This document shows, one piece after another, positions 25,375 to 33,885 of a DNA stretch of 64,000 nt. A model generated the notes under the pieces. The model worked only from the letters and a program-made list of their open reading frames with translations, did not search any database and had not been told where the DNA came from. The stretch covers positions 172,970 through 236,969 of the forward strand of contig NZ_JGZD01000008.1 of assembly GCF_000741645.1 (NCBI RefSeq), read 5' to 3'. The stretch is from Bifidobacterium minimum. GTDB lineage: Bacteria > Actinomycetota > Actinomycetes > Actinomycetales > Bifidobacteriaceae. Position 1 is the first letter of the stretch, and each line of letters begins with the position of its first letter. The position numbers were made by a program, and so were the translations under genes.

Positions 25375-26532
25375 CTACACTCTAATGCCGCGTCTGTACG
25401 AGAGCAAAGCGTCGCGCCACTCCTTCGGCTTAAAACCGATGAGCACGCCGTCGGCGTATTCGAGCACCGGACGTCGCACCATCATGCCGTCCGATGCGAG
25501 TACCGCGAGGGCTTCGTCCCGGCTCATGCCATCCAGACGCGAGCTGATGTTGTGGGATCGGTACAGCCGGCCCGAGGTGTTGAACAGCCGACGGATGGGC
25601 AGACCCGAGAGATCCAGCCACATCCCGAGCCGTTCCGCATCGGGATTGTGCAGCGCGATCTCTATTTCGCGGTAGGCGATGGCGTTGTCGTCAAGCCAGG
25701 CTCGGGCCTTGTCGCAGGTCGAGCAGGGGCGGTGGCAGTACAGGACCACGGGATGCGCGGCGGTGGAGCGCGGTCCGTCGTTGACCGCGGCGCTTACCAC
25801 GCGGTCGATGGCGCCCAGGCCGCCTGATGACTGATGACTGGTGACGGCATGAGGGATGGGCGTCCCCTCGGGGAAGGTCACCACCAGCGTACCGTCGAGC
25901 ACAGCCACGTACGAGGGCACCCCATCGACGAACTCGTTGCTGACGCCGTTCGGGATGGTGTTCGACATCGTCGCGTCATCCAGACGGTACGCAAGGCCTT
26001 TTTCGGTCACGCCGGTGGCGGAGTCCGAATGGCACAGCACGGAGATGACCGATGGCTCCGGGCAGGGATGTCCCGGGAATCTCAATGAGCCATCGGTAAT
26101 CGCCGTGACGACGGTTCCGTCACCGTGGAGGAACCCTATGCCTCCATGACGGGAGAGCAGCGCCGTGAGCTGGATGTTCGCGAGGGAATGGTCGGGTCGT
26201 CCTCCGAGGCCACCATATATATGGAACGTTCGCATGCCGCGTTCCCACCCGATCTTCAGGGCGCTGAGCATGTCCGTGTCGTCCTTCTGCGCTGGAAGAG
26301 CGATGGTCTCCGCCGGTTCGGCGTCGCTCGCGGACGGAATCGGGCCGGCGGCTGAGTCGAAATCGCCGATGACCACATCGGGCCTCAGCCCCGCAGCCCG
26401 GGCATGATCCAAACCGCCATCCGCGGCGATCAGCAGATGGTGCCGGGGAAGTCGGGGATGGGGGTCGGGGTACTCTCCTGCGCCCAGGACGACGCAGGTC
26501 ACCTGGGTGGCCATGGATATCGGCATTGTCAT
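25375..26532 (-). CDS. Thiamine pyrophosphokinase fused to an ArsC/Spx-like domain
   Basis: A 385-residue two-domain protein. Residues 1 to about 225 are thiamine pyrophosphokinase: LIAADGGLDHA, RPDVVIGDFDSA, PAQKDDTDMLSALKIGWERG and YGGLGGRPDHSLANIQL carry the ATP- and thiamine-binding residues. After a linker, residues 260-385 are an ArsC/Spx-type thioredoxin-fold domain: LYCHRPCSTCDKARAWLDDN with cysteines at 266, 270 and 273, and RRPVLEYADGVLIGFKPKEWRDAL at the end. The two halves are in one uninterrupted frame. ATG 26532 is preceded at exactly seven bases by TACAGT, suggesting a leaderless message; ATG 26541 lies inside that box. The first half would make thiamine diphosphate; the role of the second is unknown, perhaps a thiol-redox or regulatory domain. 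Confidence 0.85.
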   Translation of the reverse strand: MTMPISMATQVTCVVLGAGEYPDPHPRLPRHHLLIAADGGLDHARAAGLRPDVVIGDFDSAAGPIPSASDAEPAETIALPAQKDDTDMLSALKIGWERGMRTFHIYGGLGGRPDHSLANIQLTALLSRHGGIGFLHGDGTVVTAITDGSLRFPGHPCPEPSVISVLCHSDSATGVTEKGLAYRLDDATMSNTIPNGVSNEFVDGVPSYVAVLDGTLVVTFPEGTPIPHAVTSHQSSGGLGAIDRVVSAAVNDGPRSTAAHPVVLYCHRPCSTCDKARAWLDDNAIAYREIEIALHNPDAERLGMWLDLSGLPIRRLFNTSGRLYRSHNISSRLDGMSRDEALAVLASDGMMVRRPVLEYADGVLIGFKPKEWRDALLSYRRGIRV

Positions 26533-26539
26533 GGGATCC

Positions 26540-26545
26540 ACTGTA
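26540..26545 (-). promoter_or_regulatory. -10-like box, leaderless start of the fusion gene
   Basis: TACAGT on the minus strand ends seven bases before ATG 26532. Confidence 0.45.
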
Positions 26546-26627
26546 GTGAATGGAATCCGCCGAAGTGATGGCGGGCCATCATGAGCGATGGCGCGACATG
26601 CAGGTGGCGTCGTTCCCCATGATGTGG

Positions 26628-26828
26628 TACAGTTCCACCTTGGCTTGAGTAATCAAGAAAGAGGGGCGACCCCACCTGGAGGCCTTTTGCGGTTTCGGGT
26701 TCATGACCGGGCTTATGAAGCCCGATATGTGGTGATGACATGGTCGATCATGGGTTGACTCCCATGCGCCTCCATCCTGCCACGGCATGGACTCCGAAGG
26801 TCTTCTTCATGGAGGACCGTCTCGGTGG
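26628..26828 (+). promoter_or_regulatory. Putative structured leader of the infC operon
   Basis: No gene is seen. A -10-like TACAGT lies at 26628-26633. The presumed leader of nearly 200 bases then holds several short stems: CTTG/CAAG near 26643-26656, GGGG-CGA-CCCC near 26665, and a perfect seven-base stem CGGGCTT-ATG-AAGCCCG at 26708-26724. Leaders of infC-rpmI-rplT operons often carry autoregulatory structures; whether this one does is inference. Confidence 0.4.
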
Positions 26829-27524
26829 ATGCATACAAGGATTGGAGTCATCATCAGCGACGAACCACGTATCAACGATGAGATCAGGGTGCCTCAGGTG
26901 CGCCTCATCGGACCGAACGGGGAGCAGGTCGGAGTGATCGCTACCTCGGTGGCCCTTAATCTGGCCAAGGAGGCGAGTCTCGATCTCGTTGAGGTGGCCC
27001 CCAACTCGAATCCTCCCGTCGCCAAGCTCATCGACTACGGCAAGTTCAAATACACCGAGAAGGTCAAGGCTCGTCAGGCGCGTCGCAACCAGAGTGCTGC
27101 GGAAATCAAGGAGATTCGTTTCCGTCTCAAAATCGACGACCATGACTTCGTCGTCAAGGAGGGTCACGTCACGCGCTTCCTGACCGGTGGAGACAAGGTC
27201 AAGGTGACCATCATGCTTCGTGGACGCGAGCAGTCGCGTCCGATCGGCGGGGTCGAGCTTCTGCGGCGTCTGGCCGAGGACGTGTCGGAGTATGGGACCA
27301 TCGAGTCGTCTCCGCGGCAGGAGGGACGCAACATCATCATGACGCTTGCGCCCAAGGGCAAGAAGGTCCACACGCAGTCGGAGCAGCGACGTCGTGGGGC
27401 GGAGTCCCGCGCCGAGCGTCAGGCAAGGCAGGCGGCACGTCTTGCGGCCAAACAGGGACCCACGGGAACGGATGCCGAGTCCTCCTCCGCGGAGGGGCCC
27501 ACGGCGGGCGGCGCAGCGAACTGA
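26829..27524 (+). CDS. infC: Translation initiation factor IF-3
   Basis: IF-3 binds the 30S subunit and checks start-codon pairing. Clear family sequence: [63 protein letters not shown], the linker, then [26 protein letters not shown] and [14 protein letters not shown]. About 50 Arg/Ala/Gly-rich residues follow the normal end. The start is uncertain: ATG 26829 has GGAGGA 12 bases upstream; an ATC at 26850 with AAGGA at eight bases would give ISDEPRIND directly and would match the rare AUU/AUC starts known for infC; ATG 26787 has no RBS. First gene of infC-rpmI-rplT. Confidence 0.93.
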   Translation: MHTRIGVIISDEPRINDEIRVPQVRLIGPNGEQVGVIATSVALNLAKEASLDLVEVAPNSNPPVAKLIDYGKFKYTEKVKARQARRNQSAAEIKEIRFRLKIDDHDFVVKEGHVTRFLTGGDKVKVTIMLRGREQSRPIGGVELLRRLAEDVSEYGTIESSPRQEGRNIIMTLAPKGKKVHTQSEQRRRGAESRAERQARQAARLAAKQGPTGTDAESSSAEGPTAGGAAN

Positions 27525-27600
27525 GATTTCGGATCCGGGCGTCCCTTTGGGGACGGATACGATCCGCACACGATGTCCATCATCAACAAGGAGGGCAGCA

Positions 27601-27795
27601 ATGCCGAAGATGAAAAGTAATTCAGCCGCGTCCAAGCGCGTCCGCGTGACGGGTTCGGGCAAGCTCATGCACGCCGGCAGCGCGATGCGCCACAATCTTG
27701 AGCACAAGTCGGCCCGCAAGCGCCGCGCTCTGTCCACGGACGAGGTTCTCGCTCCCGCCCAGAGCAAGAACATGCGCAAGCTGCTCAACCACTGA
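27601..27795 (+). CDS. rpmI: Ribosomal protein bL35
   Basis: 64 residues, [20 protein letters not shown] at the start and [10 protein letters not shown] at the end, the standard bL35 pattern with the [10 protein letters not shown] core. AAGGAGG lies just before the ATG. It sits between infC and rplT in the conserved operon. High Lys/Arg fits binding to 23S rRNA. Confidence 0.97.
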   Translation: MPKMKSNSAASKRVRVTGSGKLMHAGSAMRHNLEHKSARKRRALSTDEVLAPAQSKNMRKLLNH

Positions 27796-27836
27796 GCATC
27801 GTACTGTAGACGTCATAAGAAAGCTGAGGAAATAAC

Positions 27837-28220
27837 ATGGCACGAGTCAAGCGCGCAGTGAACGCCCATAAGAAGCGTCGCGTCGTTCTGGAAAGGGCCT
27901 CCGGCTACCGTGGGCAGCGTTCACGCCTGTACCGCAAGGCCAAGGAGCAGCTGCTTCACTCCTTCAACTACAACTACCGCGACCGCAAGGCGCGCAAGGG
28001 CGACTTCCGCAAGCTGTGGATCCAGCGCATCAACGCCGCCGCACGCGCCGAAGGCATAACCTACAACCGCTTCATGCAGGGTCTGCGTCTGGCCGAGATC
28101 GATCTTGACCGCCGGGCTCTGGCTGAGATCGCCGTCTCGGATCCCGAGACGTTCCGCGCTCTGGTCGCCGAGGCGAAGAACGCCCTTCCCGAGGATGTGA
28201 ACGCACCGGTCGCCGCCTGA
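27837..28220 (+). CDS. rplT: Ribosomal protein bL20
   Basis: 127 residues beginning [20 protein letters not shown], with the long N-terminal basic extension that reaches into 23S rRNA and the globular [27 protein letters not shown] end. bL20 is needed for early assembly of the 50S subunit and in some bacteria represses its own operon. CTGAGGAAATAAC gives an acceptable RBS. The stop is followed two bases later by the possible ATG of xerD and 22 bases later by a strong terminator-like hairpin. Confidence 0.97.
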   Translation: MARVKRAVNAHKKRRVVLERASGYRGQRSRLYRKAKEQLLHSFNYNYRDRKARKGDFRKLWIQRINAAARAEGITYNRFMQGLRLAEIDLDRRALAEIAVSDPETFRALVAEAKNALPEDVNAPVAA

Positions 28221-28222
28221 GC

Positions 28223-29203
28223 ATGACCGGTGAACACAGCGCATTGGGCCCCGTCGACGGACGGGGCCCAATTGCGTTCGCCGAACCGTATCGGCGGCTC
28301 GGCGAGCAGTTCATGGCCCACATCGCCGTGGAGCGGGGGCTATCGCCAGCGACGGTCAGCGCCTATGGCGCCGACCTGCGAAAATACAGCGCATGGCTTG
28401 CCGACCATGGCATCGAGGACGTGCGGGCCGTGTCCCGTCGGGACATCGAGGACTATCTCGCGCATCGCGCCCGCGGCGGCGACGGAGCCACCAGCCGCGC
28501 CAGGCGTCTTGCGGCGATCCATGATTTCCATCGTTTCGCCGTGGCCCAGGGACAGGCCGACGCGGATGTCTCATCCGCGGTCAGACCTCCTCGGGCTCCG
28601 CGCGATCTTCCTGACGTCCTCACCATCGATCAGGTCAGATCCCTGATGGACGCCGCCGCGATGTCGGGAAGCTCAGACCCGATCGTCCTGCGAGACAAGG
28701 CGCTTCTCGAATTCCTTTACGCCACGGGGGCGAGGATCTCCGAGGCCGTCGGCCTTGATCGCGGCGATCTCGATCTGGACGAGGAGTATGTCAGATTGAC
28801 GGGGAAGGGGTCCAAACAGCGTCTTGTCCCGGTCGGCGGATACGCCTGCGACGCCCTTCGTGAATATCTCGATTCAGGTCGTCCCGAATTGTCCGGCAGA
28901 TCGCGTCACGGCGTCGAAGCCTCGGCGGTGTTCCTCAATCGTCGTGGCCGGCGTCTGTCGCGTCAATCGGCATGGGATGCCGTCCGACTCGCGGGCGAGC
29001 GAGCCCATCTCCCGATCCCTCTGCATCCCCACACCCTGAGGCACTCCTTCGCGACCCATCTCATCGAGGGCGGCGCCGATGTCCGGACCGTCCAGGAGCT
29101 GCTGGGACATGCGTCGGTGACTACCACCCAGGTGTACACGCACATAAGCCCCCAGACGCTTATCGAGACGTATGCCACGTCCCATCCGCGGGCCCGTCGG
29201 TGA
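28223..29203 (+). CDS. xerD: Tyrosine recombinase XerD
   Basis: Site-specific recombinase that with XerC resolves chromosome dimers at dif. The 326 residues hold the SAM-like N-terminal domain (AVERGLSPATVSAYGADLRKYSAWL) and the catalytic domain with Arg in YATGARISEAVGL, Lys in GKGSKQRLVPVG, His and Arg in HTLRHSFATHLIEGGAD, His in LLGHASVTTTQ and the nucleophile Tyr in VYTHISP. ATG 28223 lies only two bases after the rplT stop, but a terminator-like hairpin occupies codons 7-17; TTG 28244 and ATG 28313 are alternatives, although 28313 would cut into the conserved domain. It leads the xerD-parA-scpA-scpB cluster. Confidence 0.9.
   Translation: MTGEHSALGPVDGRGPIAFAEPYRRLGEQFMAHIAVERGLSPATVSAYGADLRKYSAWLADHGIEDVRAVSRRDIEDYLAHRARGGDGATSRARRLAAIHDFHRFAVAQGQADADVSSAVRPPRAPRDLPDVLTIDQVRSLMDAAAMSGSSDPIVLRDKALLEFLYATGARISEAVGLDRGDLDLDEEYVRLTGKGSKQRLVPVGGYACDALREYLDSGRPELSGRSRHGVEASAVFLNRRGRRLSRQSAWDAVRLAGERAHLPIPLHPHTLRHSFATHLIEGGADVRTVQELLGHASVTTTQVYTHISPQTLIETYATSHPRARR
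28243..28272 (+). terminator. Strong hairpin after rplT, inside the 5' end of xerD
   Basis: A perfect 13-base stem, ATTGGGCCCCGTC and its complement, around the loop GACG. It begins 22 bases after the rplT stop, where the infC-rpmI-rplT operon should end, yet lies in the open frame of xerD. No U-run follows. Confidence 0.7.
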
Positions 29204-29235
29204 TGGCGGGGCGTGGTCGTGAACATACCTGTTGG

Positions 29236-29241
29236 TAATGT
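29236..29241 (+). promoter_or_regulatory. -10-like box, possible leaderless start of parA
   Basis: TAATGT ends seven bases before ATG 29249. A G-run (GGGGGG) fills the spacer and is too close to the ATG to work as a normal RBS. Confidence 0.35.
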
Positions 29242-29248
29242 GGGGGGC

Positions 29249-30088
29249 ATGCCTACGGATTTGCTTGGACGTGTCTACGAGACGTTCCCCGAGCCGGAGC
29301 CTCTCACGCAGCATGGCCCGGCTCGCGTCATCGCGATGTGTAACCAGAAGGGCGGGGTGGGGAAGACCACCAGTGCCATCAATATCGCCGGAACCCTCAG
29401 CCAGTACGGGCGCAGGGTCCTCGTCGTCGACTTCGACCCGCAGGGAGCGGCGACGGTCGGCTTGGGGATCAATGCCAACACGGTGGAGTCGACCGTGTAC
29501 ACGGTGCTTTTCGATCCCACCATCGACCCCCGGACGGTTATCTGCCATACCGACTTCGAGAACATCGACGTCCTCCCCGCGAACATCGATCTCTCCGCGG
29601 CCGAGATACAGCTGGTGACCGAGGTCGGGCGAGAACAGATTCTCGCCGGCGTCCTGCGCAGGGTGAGGGATGACTATGATGTCATCATCATCGACTGCCA
29701 GCCGTCCCTGGGGCTTCTCACCGTCAACGCCCTCACGGCCGCGGACGGCGTCATCATCCCGGTCGCGGCGGAGTTCTTCGCGCTTCGCGGGGTGGCGCTT
29801 CTCATGCAGTCCATCGAGAAGGTCCAGTCACGGATCAATCCGGATCTTCGGGTCTACGGCGTTCTGGTGACGATGTACACGAGGACGCTGCATTCCCAGG
29901 AGGTGCTTCAGCGCATCCATGAGGCTTTTCAGAACAAGGTGCTTCATACGGTGATCTCACGCTCGATAAAGCTGCCCGACTCGACGGTGGCGGCCGCCCC
30001 CATCACGGTCTATGCTCCAACCCACAAAACGGCCAAGGAATATCGGGAGGTGGCCAGGGAGCTGATCTACCGCGAGATCGTTCCGTGA
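29249..30088 (+). CDS. ParA/Soj-family ATPase
   Basis: 279 residues with the deviant Walker A KGGVGKTTSAIN (residues about 34-45), the VDFDPQGAATVGLG block (Walker A'), and DVIIIDCQPSLGLLTVNAL (Walker B). The C-terminal VTMYTRTLHSQEVLQRI and TAKEYREVARELI are typical. It is not beside a parB gene; its place between xerD and scpA-scpB is the conserved actinobacterial arrangement and points to a role in chromosome organisation rather than in origin partition itself. ATG 29249 has a -10-like box at seven bases; an in-frame ATG/GTG further upstream (29213) overlaps the end of xerD. Confidence 0.9.
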   Translation: MPTDLLGRVYETFPEPEPLTQHGPARVIAMCNQKGGVGKTTSAINIAGTLSQYGRRVLVVDFDPQGAATVGLGINANTVESTVYTVLFDPTIDPRTVICHTDFENIDVLPANIDLSAAEIQLVTEVGREQILAGVLRRVRDDYDVIIIDCQPSLGLLTVNALTAADGVIIPVAAEFFALRGVALLMQSIEKVQSRINPDLRVYGVLVTMYTRTLHSQEVLQRIHEAFQNKVLHTVISRSIKLPDSTVAAAPITVYAPTHKTAKEYREVARELIYREIVP

Positions 30089-30117
30089 CGCTCCCGTGTG
30101 GACCGGAGTGAGCATCC

Positions 30118-31098
30118 ATGGATGAGCGGGCGGCGTCGCGATTCGACGGCGACCGTACGGGCGGCACGGCGTCATCCGATACCGGACGGCCCTCGTCGGC
30201 CTCGGATGGGGAATCCACCTTCGTCGTCGATCTTGACGTCTATTCCGGCCCGTTCGAGGCGCTGCTGGCGCTGGTGTCGGCGCGCAAACTGGAGCTCACC
30301 GAGCTGTCGTTGTCCGCGATCACCGAGGAGTTCCTGTCGTATGCCGGGAATCTCGACGATGATGCCGACCTCGGGCAGGTCAGCGCTTTTCTTGACGTCG
30401 CATCCATACTCGTCGAGGCCAAAAGCGCCGCGCTGCTTCCGTCTGACGCTCAGGGACGCGATGGGCAGGAGGCCATGAGGGCTCTGCAGGAGCGTGACCT
30501 TCTGTTCGCCAGACTGCTGCAGTATCAGGCGTTCAGCAGGGCCGCGCAGGCCATGGGATCGCGTATGGACTCGCAGGGTGCGTGGGTCGCGCATCCGGCC
30601 TCGTGCGAGACGATCCGTCGCGTGGCTCCGGAACTGGTATGGTCCACGGATGCGAACCAGCTGGCTCGCATCGCGGCCGGCGTCCTCGCCGATTCGCCCA
30701 TCACTCGATTGTCCGGGCATCGGCTTCGCGGTCCGCTGGTGGATCTTCGCGAGCAGGCGGACATCCTGCGTTCCCGCATACTGTCCATGCCTCGCAGGCA
30801 GGCCATAAGCTTCGAGAACCTGTGCGACGATGCCGGATCCCGTCCGGTGGTGGTGGCGAGGTTCTTCGCGCTGCTCGTTTTCATCAAGCGCGGGTGGCTG
30901 CAGTTCCGTCAGGTCGGACCCTTCGAGCCCGTGATGGTGCGGTGGGTCGCATCCGCGGATGCCGTGGATCGAGGGACGGACGGGGATGCGGATGATGGCG
31001 CGAGAGGCGAGGGCGACGGGCGGGCGCGACCGGCAGGAAGGCGAGAGGGCGCACGAAGGCAGGAGGACGAGGGTGAGGAGAGCCATGTCGCGGATTGA
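30118..31098 (+). CDS. scpA: Segregation and condensation protein ScpA
   Basis: Kleisin subunit that bridges the two SMC heads. Seen: VDLDVYSGPFEALLALVSARKLELTELSLSAITEEFLSY, the highly conserved N-terminal block, then FLDVASILVEAKSAALLP, and a winged-helix C-terminal part (FENLCDDAGSRPVVVARFFALLVFIKRGWLQFRQ). It has 326 residues; the first 30 are Ser/Gly/Asp-rich and the last 50 are highly charged, both longer than usual. It is 29 bases after parA and overlaps scpB by 14 bases. Works with ScpB (next gene) and SMC (11.9-15.6 kb). Confidence 0.95.
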   Translation: MDERAASRFDGDRTGGTASSDTGRPSSASDGESTFVVDLDVYSGPFEALLALVSARKLELTELSLSAITEEFLSYAGNLDDDADLGQVSAFLDVASILVEAKSAALLPSDAQGRDGQEAMRALQERDLLFARLLQYQAFSRAAQAMGSRMDSQGAWVAHPASCETIRRVAPELVWSTDANQLARIAAGVLADSPITRLSGHRLRGPLVDLREQADILRSRILSMPRRQAISFENLCDDAGSRPVVVARFFALLVFIKRGWLQFRQVGPFEPVMVRWVASADAVDRGTDGDADDGARGEGDGRARPAGRREGARRQEDEGEESHVAD

Positions 31099-31735
31099 CG
31101 GAGGGACTTCGGATCACTCCGGAGCGATGGGGGGCGGCGTCGTCGGTGACCGTGGGGACGCCGACGACGGTGACGCCGGCCTTGAGTCGTGTCTTGAAGC
31201 GCTGCTCATCGCGAGCGATGGCCCTCTCCGTCCCGCGGACGCGGCGCGTATTCTCGGCGTCTCCGCTGATCGGGTGGATGAGGCGCTGAGCTCGCTGAGC
31301 CGCGACTATGACGGTGGCGGTTCCTCCGGCGGTCGCGTTCGGGGCTTCGCCTTGAGAAGAATGACGCGGGGATGGCAGCTGGTGAGCAGACCGGAGTATG
31401 CGTCCCTCGTGTCCCGTCTTTCCGGATCCGGGCCGTCGGCGGTGCTGTCGTCCGCGGCCTTGGAGGCGCTGGCGATTATCGCCTACAAGCAGCCCATGAC
31501 CCGAGCTCAGGTGTCGGCGATTCGTGGAGTGGGATCCGATGGGGTCATCAGAATGCTCATAGTCCGCGACCTCGTTGAGGAGCGTGGCGAGGATGCCGAG
31601 ACGCATGCGGCGCTTCTGTCCACCACCGATGAGTTCCTCGACCGTATGGGGATGTCGTCGCTCGACCAGCTGCCGGATCTCGCCCCGCTGCTTCCCGACT
31701 CGGCGCAGGACGCGCTGCGGTGGGATCCGAGGTGA
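31085..31735 (+). CDS. scpB: Segregation and condensation protein ScpB
   Basis: 216 residues with two winged-helix domains: LEALLIASDGPLRPADAARILGVSADRVDEALSSL and LSSAALEALAIIAYKQPMTRAQVSAIRGVGSDGVIRMLIVRDLVEERG. The latter is the most conserved stretch of ScpB. STTDEFLDRMGMSSLDQLPDL closes the domain. Start ATG 31085 follows GAGGAGAG and lies inside scpA, so the two are translationally coupled. ScpB dimers clamp ScpA on SMC. Confidence 0.95.
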   Translation: MSRIDGGTSDHSGAMGGGVVGDRGDADDGDAGLESCLEALLIASDGPLRPADAARILGVSADRVDEALSSLSRDYDGGGSSGGRVRGFALRRMTRGWQLVSRPEYASLVSRLSGSGPSAVLSSAALEALAIIAYKQPMTRAQVSAIRGVGSDGVIRMLIVRDLVEERGEDAETHAALLSTTDEFLDRMGMSSLDQLPDLAPLLPDSAQDALRWDPR

Positions 31736-31868
31736 GGCCGTCCGCGTGGTGGTGTCGTCCCGCATCGTTACACTTGCGACGGTTTAGGGTGCGTGCGGAC
31801 CGGAGAGGTCCGTACACGGACGCCGCGGGCGTCCGGTGTCGCGCCGGTATGGCAAAGAGAGGTTCTTG

Positions 31869-33791
31869 ATGGCGGTTCGCGGGGATATCCGGAATGTGGC
31901 GATTGTGGCTCATGTCGATCATGGCAAGACGACGCTGGTCAATGCGATGCTGCAGCAGTCGCATGTGTTCTCCGAGCGCGAGGAGGTTCCCGACCGCGTC
32001 ATGGACTCCAACGCCCTGGAGCGTGAGAAGGGCATCACCATCCTTGCCAAGAACACCGCGGTGCAGTACACGGGACCTCTGGCTGCGAAGTACGGCCATC
32101 CCGAAGGCATCACCATCAACGTCATCGACACGCCGGGCCACGCCGATTTCGGTGGCGAGGTGGAGCGCGGCATCTCCATGGTCGATGGCGTCGTCCTTCT
32201 CGTCGACGCGTCCGAAGGGCCCCTGCCGCAGACCCGCTTCGTTCTGCGCAAGGCTCTTGAGGCCAAGCTTCCCGTCATTCTGTGCGTGAACAAGGTCGAC
32301 CGTCCCGATGCGCGGATCAGCGAGGTCGTCGCGGAATCCACGGATCTGCTTCTGGGACTCGCCCAGGACGTCACCGAGGAGGGCGTCGATCTCGACCTCG
32401 ACTCGTTGCTTGAGCTTCCCGTCATCTACTGCGCGGCGAAGGCCGGATACGCCTCGGTGAACCAGCCCGAGGACGGCGGTCTGCCCGACAACAAGGACCT
32501 CGAACCGTTGTTCGAATCCATCATCTCCACCATTCCCGCTCCCCATTACGACGAGGACGCGCCTCTTCAGGCCCATGTGACCAACATCGACGCCTCGGAC
32601 TATCTGGGACGCCTTGGTCTGATCCGCGTCTACAACGGCACTCTGACCAAGGGCAAGCAGTACGGTCTCTCCCGTGTGGACGGATCCATCGAGCAGTTCA
32701 AGCTCACCGAGATCCTGCGCACGCAGGGGCTTGATCGCGTTCCCGTCGACCAGGCGGGTCCCGGGGACATCGTGGCCGTCGCCGGCGTCAACGACATCAT
32801 GATCGGCGAGACCATCGTCGATATGTCCGATCCGCGCCCGCTTCCGCTGATCCATGTGGACGAGCCTGCGATCTCCATGACCTTCGGCGTCAACGATTCC
32901 CCGTTGGCCGGCACCGAGGGCAAGGACCACAAGCTCACCGCGAGGATGATCAAGGATCGTCTCGAGCATGAGCTCATCGGCAACGTCTCCATCCATGTTC
33001 TTCCCACGGAGCGTCCCGACGCCTGGAAGGTTCAGGGCAGGGGGGAGCTGGCTCTGGCCATCCTCGCCGAGCAGATGCGTCGTGAGGGATATGAGCTCAC
33101 CGTCGGACGCCCCCAGGTGGTCACCAAGGAGATCGACGGCAAGATCAACGAGCCGATGGAGAACACCACCATCGACGTTCCCGAGGAGTACATGGGAACC
33201 GTCACGCAGCTTATGGCCGACCGCAAGGGCCGCATGGATTCGATGAGCAACCACGGATCCGGATGGGTCCGCCTGCAGTTCACCGTTCCGTCGCGCGGCC
33301 TGATCGGCTTCCGCACGGCGCTGCTTTCAGCCACCAGAGGGACCGGCATCGCGAGTTCTCTCTCCGCGGGGTACGCTCCCTGGGCGGGGCAGATCGTCAC
33401 CCGCCAGAACGGCTCCATGGTGTCCGACCGCGCCGGGATCGCCACCCCCTACGCGATGCAGAGGCTGCAGGCCCGCGGCAACTTCTTCGTCGATCCGCAG
33501 AGCCCGGTGTATGAGGGTCAGGTCGTCGGCGTGAACAACAAGCCCGACGAGCTTGATGTGAACATCACGCTCGCCAAGCATATGACCAACATGCGCTCGG
33601 CTACCGCCGACGTCCTTGAGACGCTTACGCCGCCCATCCGCATGAGCCTGGAGGAGTGCCTTGACTTCGCCAATGAGGACGAGTGCGTCGAGGTGACCCC
33701 GGAGGCCGTGCGCGTGCGCAAGATCATCCTCAGCCGTGACGAGTGGTACAAGTGGCGCGCCAGGCAGCGTCGTCAGAACAACAACTCGTGA
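31869..33791 (+). CDS. typA: Translational GTPase TypA/BipA
   Basis: 640 residues; ribosome-binding GTPase of the EF-G/LepA group involved in 50S assembly and stress adaptation. G1 is AHVDHGKTTLVNAML, the switch/G2 region is LEREKGITILAKNTA, G3 is DTPGHADFGGEVER, G4 is CVNKVDRPDARI. Domain II, the EF-G domain III-like part (TFGVNDSPLAGTEGK), the V-like part, and the TypA-specific C-terminal domain (LTPPIRMSLEECLDFANEDECVEVTPEAVRVRKIIL) are complete. GAGAGG lies six bases before ATG 31869; a GTG at 31836 is a weaker alternative. Confidence 0.96.
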   Translation: MAVRGDIRNVAIVAHVDHGKTTLVNAMLQQSHVFSEREEVPDRVMDSNALEREKGITILAKNTAVQYTGPLAAKYGHPEGITINVIDTPGHADFGGEVERGISMVDGVVLLVDASEGPLPQTRFVLRKALEAKLPVILCVNKVDRPDARISEVVAESTDLLLGLAQDVTEEGVDLDLDSLLELPVIYCAAKAGYASVNQPEDGGLPDNKDLEPLFESIISTIPAPHYDEDAPLQAHVTNIDASDYLGRLGLIRVYNGTLTKGKQYGLSRVDGSIEQFKLTEILRTQGLDRVPVDQAGPGDIVAVAGVNDIMIGETIVDMSDPRPLPLIHVDEPAISMTFGVNDSPLAGTEGKDHKLTARMIKDRLEHELIGNVSIHVLPTERPDAWKVQGRGELALAILAEQMRREGYELTVGRPQVVTKEIDGKINEPMENTTIDVPEEYMGTVTQLMADRKGRMDSMSNHGSGWVRLQFTVPSRGLIGFRTALLSATRGTGIASSLSAGYAPWAGQIVTRQNGSMVSDRAGIATPYAMQRLQARGNFFVDPQSPVYEGQVVGVNNKPDELDVNITLAKHMTNMRSATADVLETLTPPIRMSLEECLDFANEDECVEVTPEAVRVRKIILSRDEWYKWRARQRRQNNNS

Positions 33792-33873
33792 GAGGGAGCC
33801 GGATGCGTTGAGGCGGCATCCGTCCGGTGGAGGCGAAGCGGCGCCATGCCGCGTGAACGCATGCGGCGTGGTG

Positions 33874-33879
33874 CATACT
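33874..33879 (+). promoter_or_regulatory. -10-like box before the membrane-protein gene
   Basis: CATACT ends six bases before ATG 33886; the intervening GGAGGT is too close to the ATG for a normal RBS, so leaderless translation is possible. Confidence 0.3.
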
Positions 33880-33885
33880 GGAGGT

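Noticed and set aside
28223..29203. Phage or integrative-element integrase
   Set aside because: Its motifs and its place beside parA-scpA-scpB mark it as chromosomal XerD; no attachment repeats or phage genes are near. The same applies to xerC at 41134.
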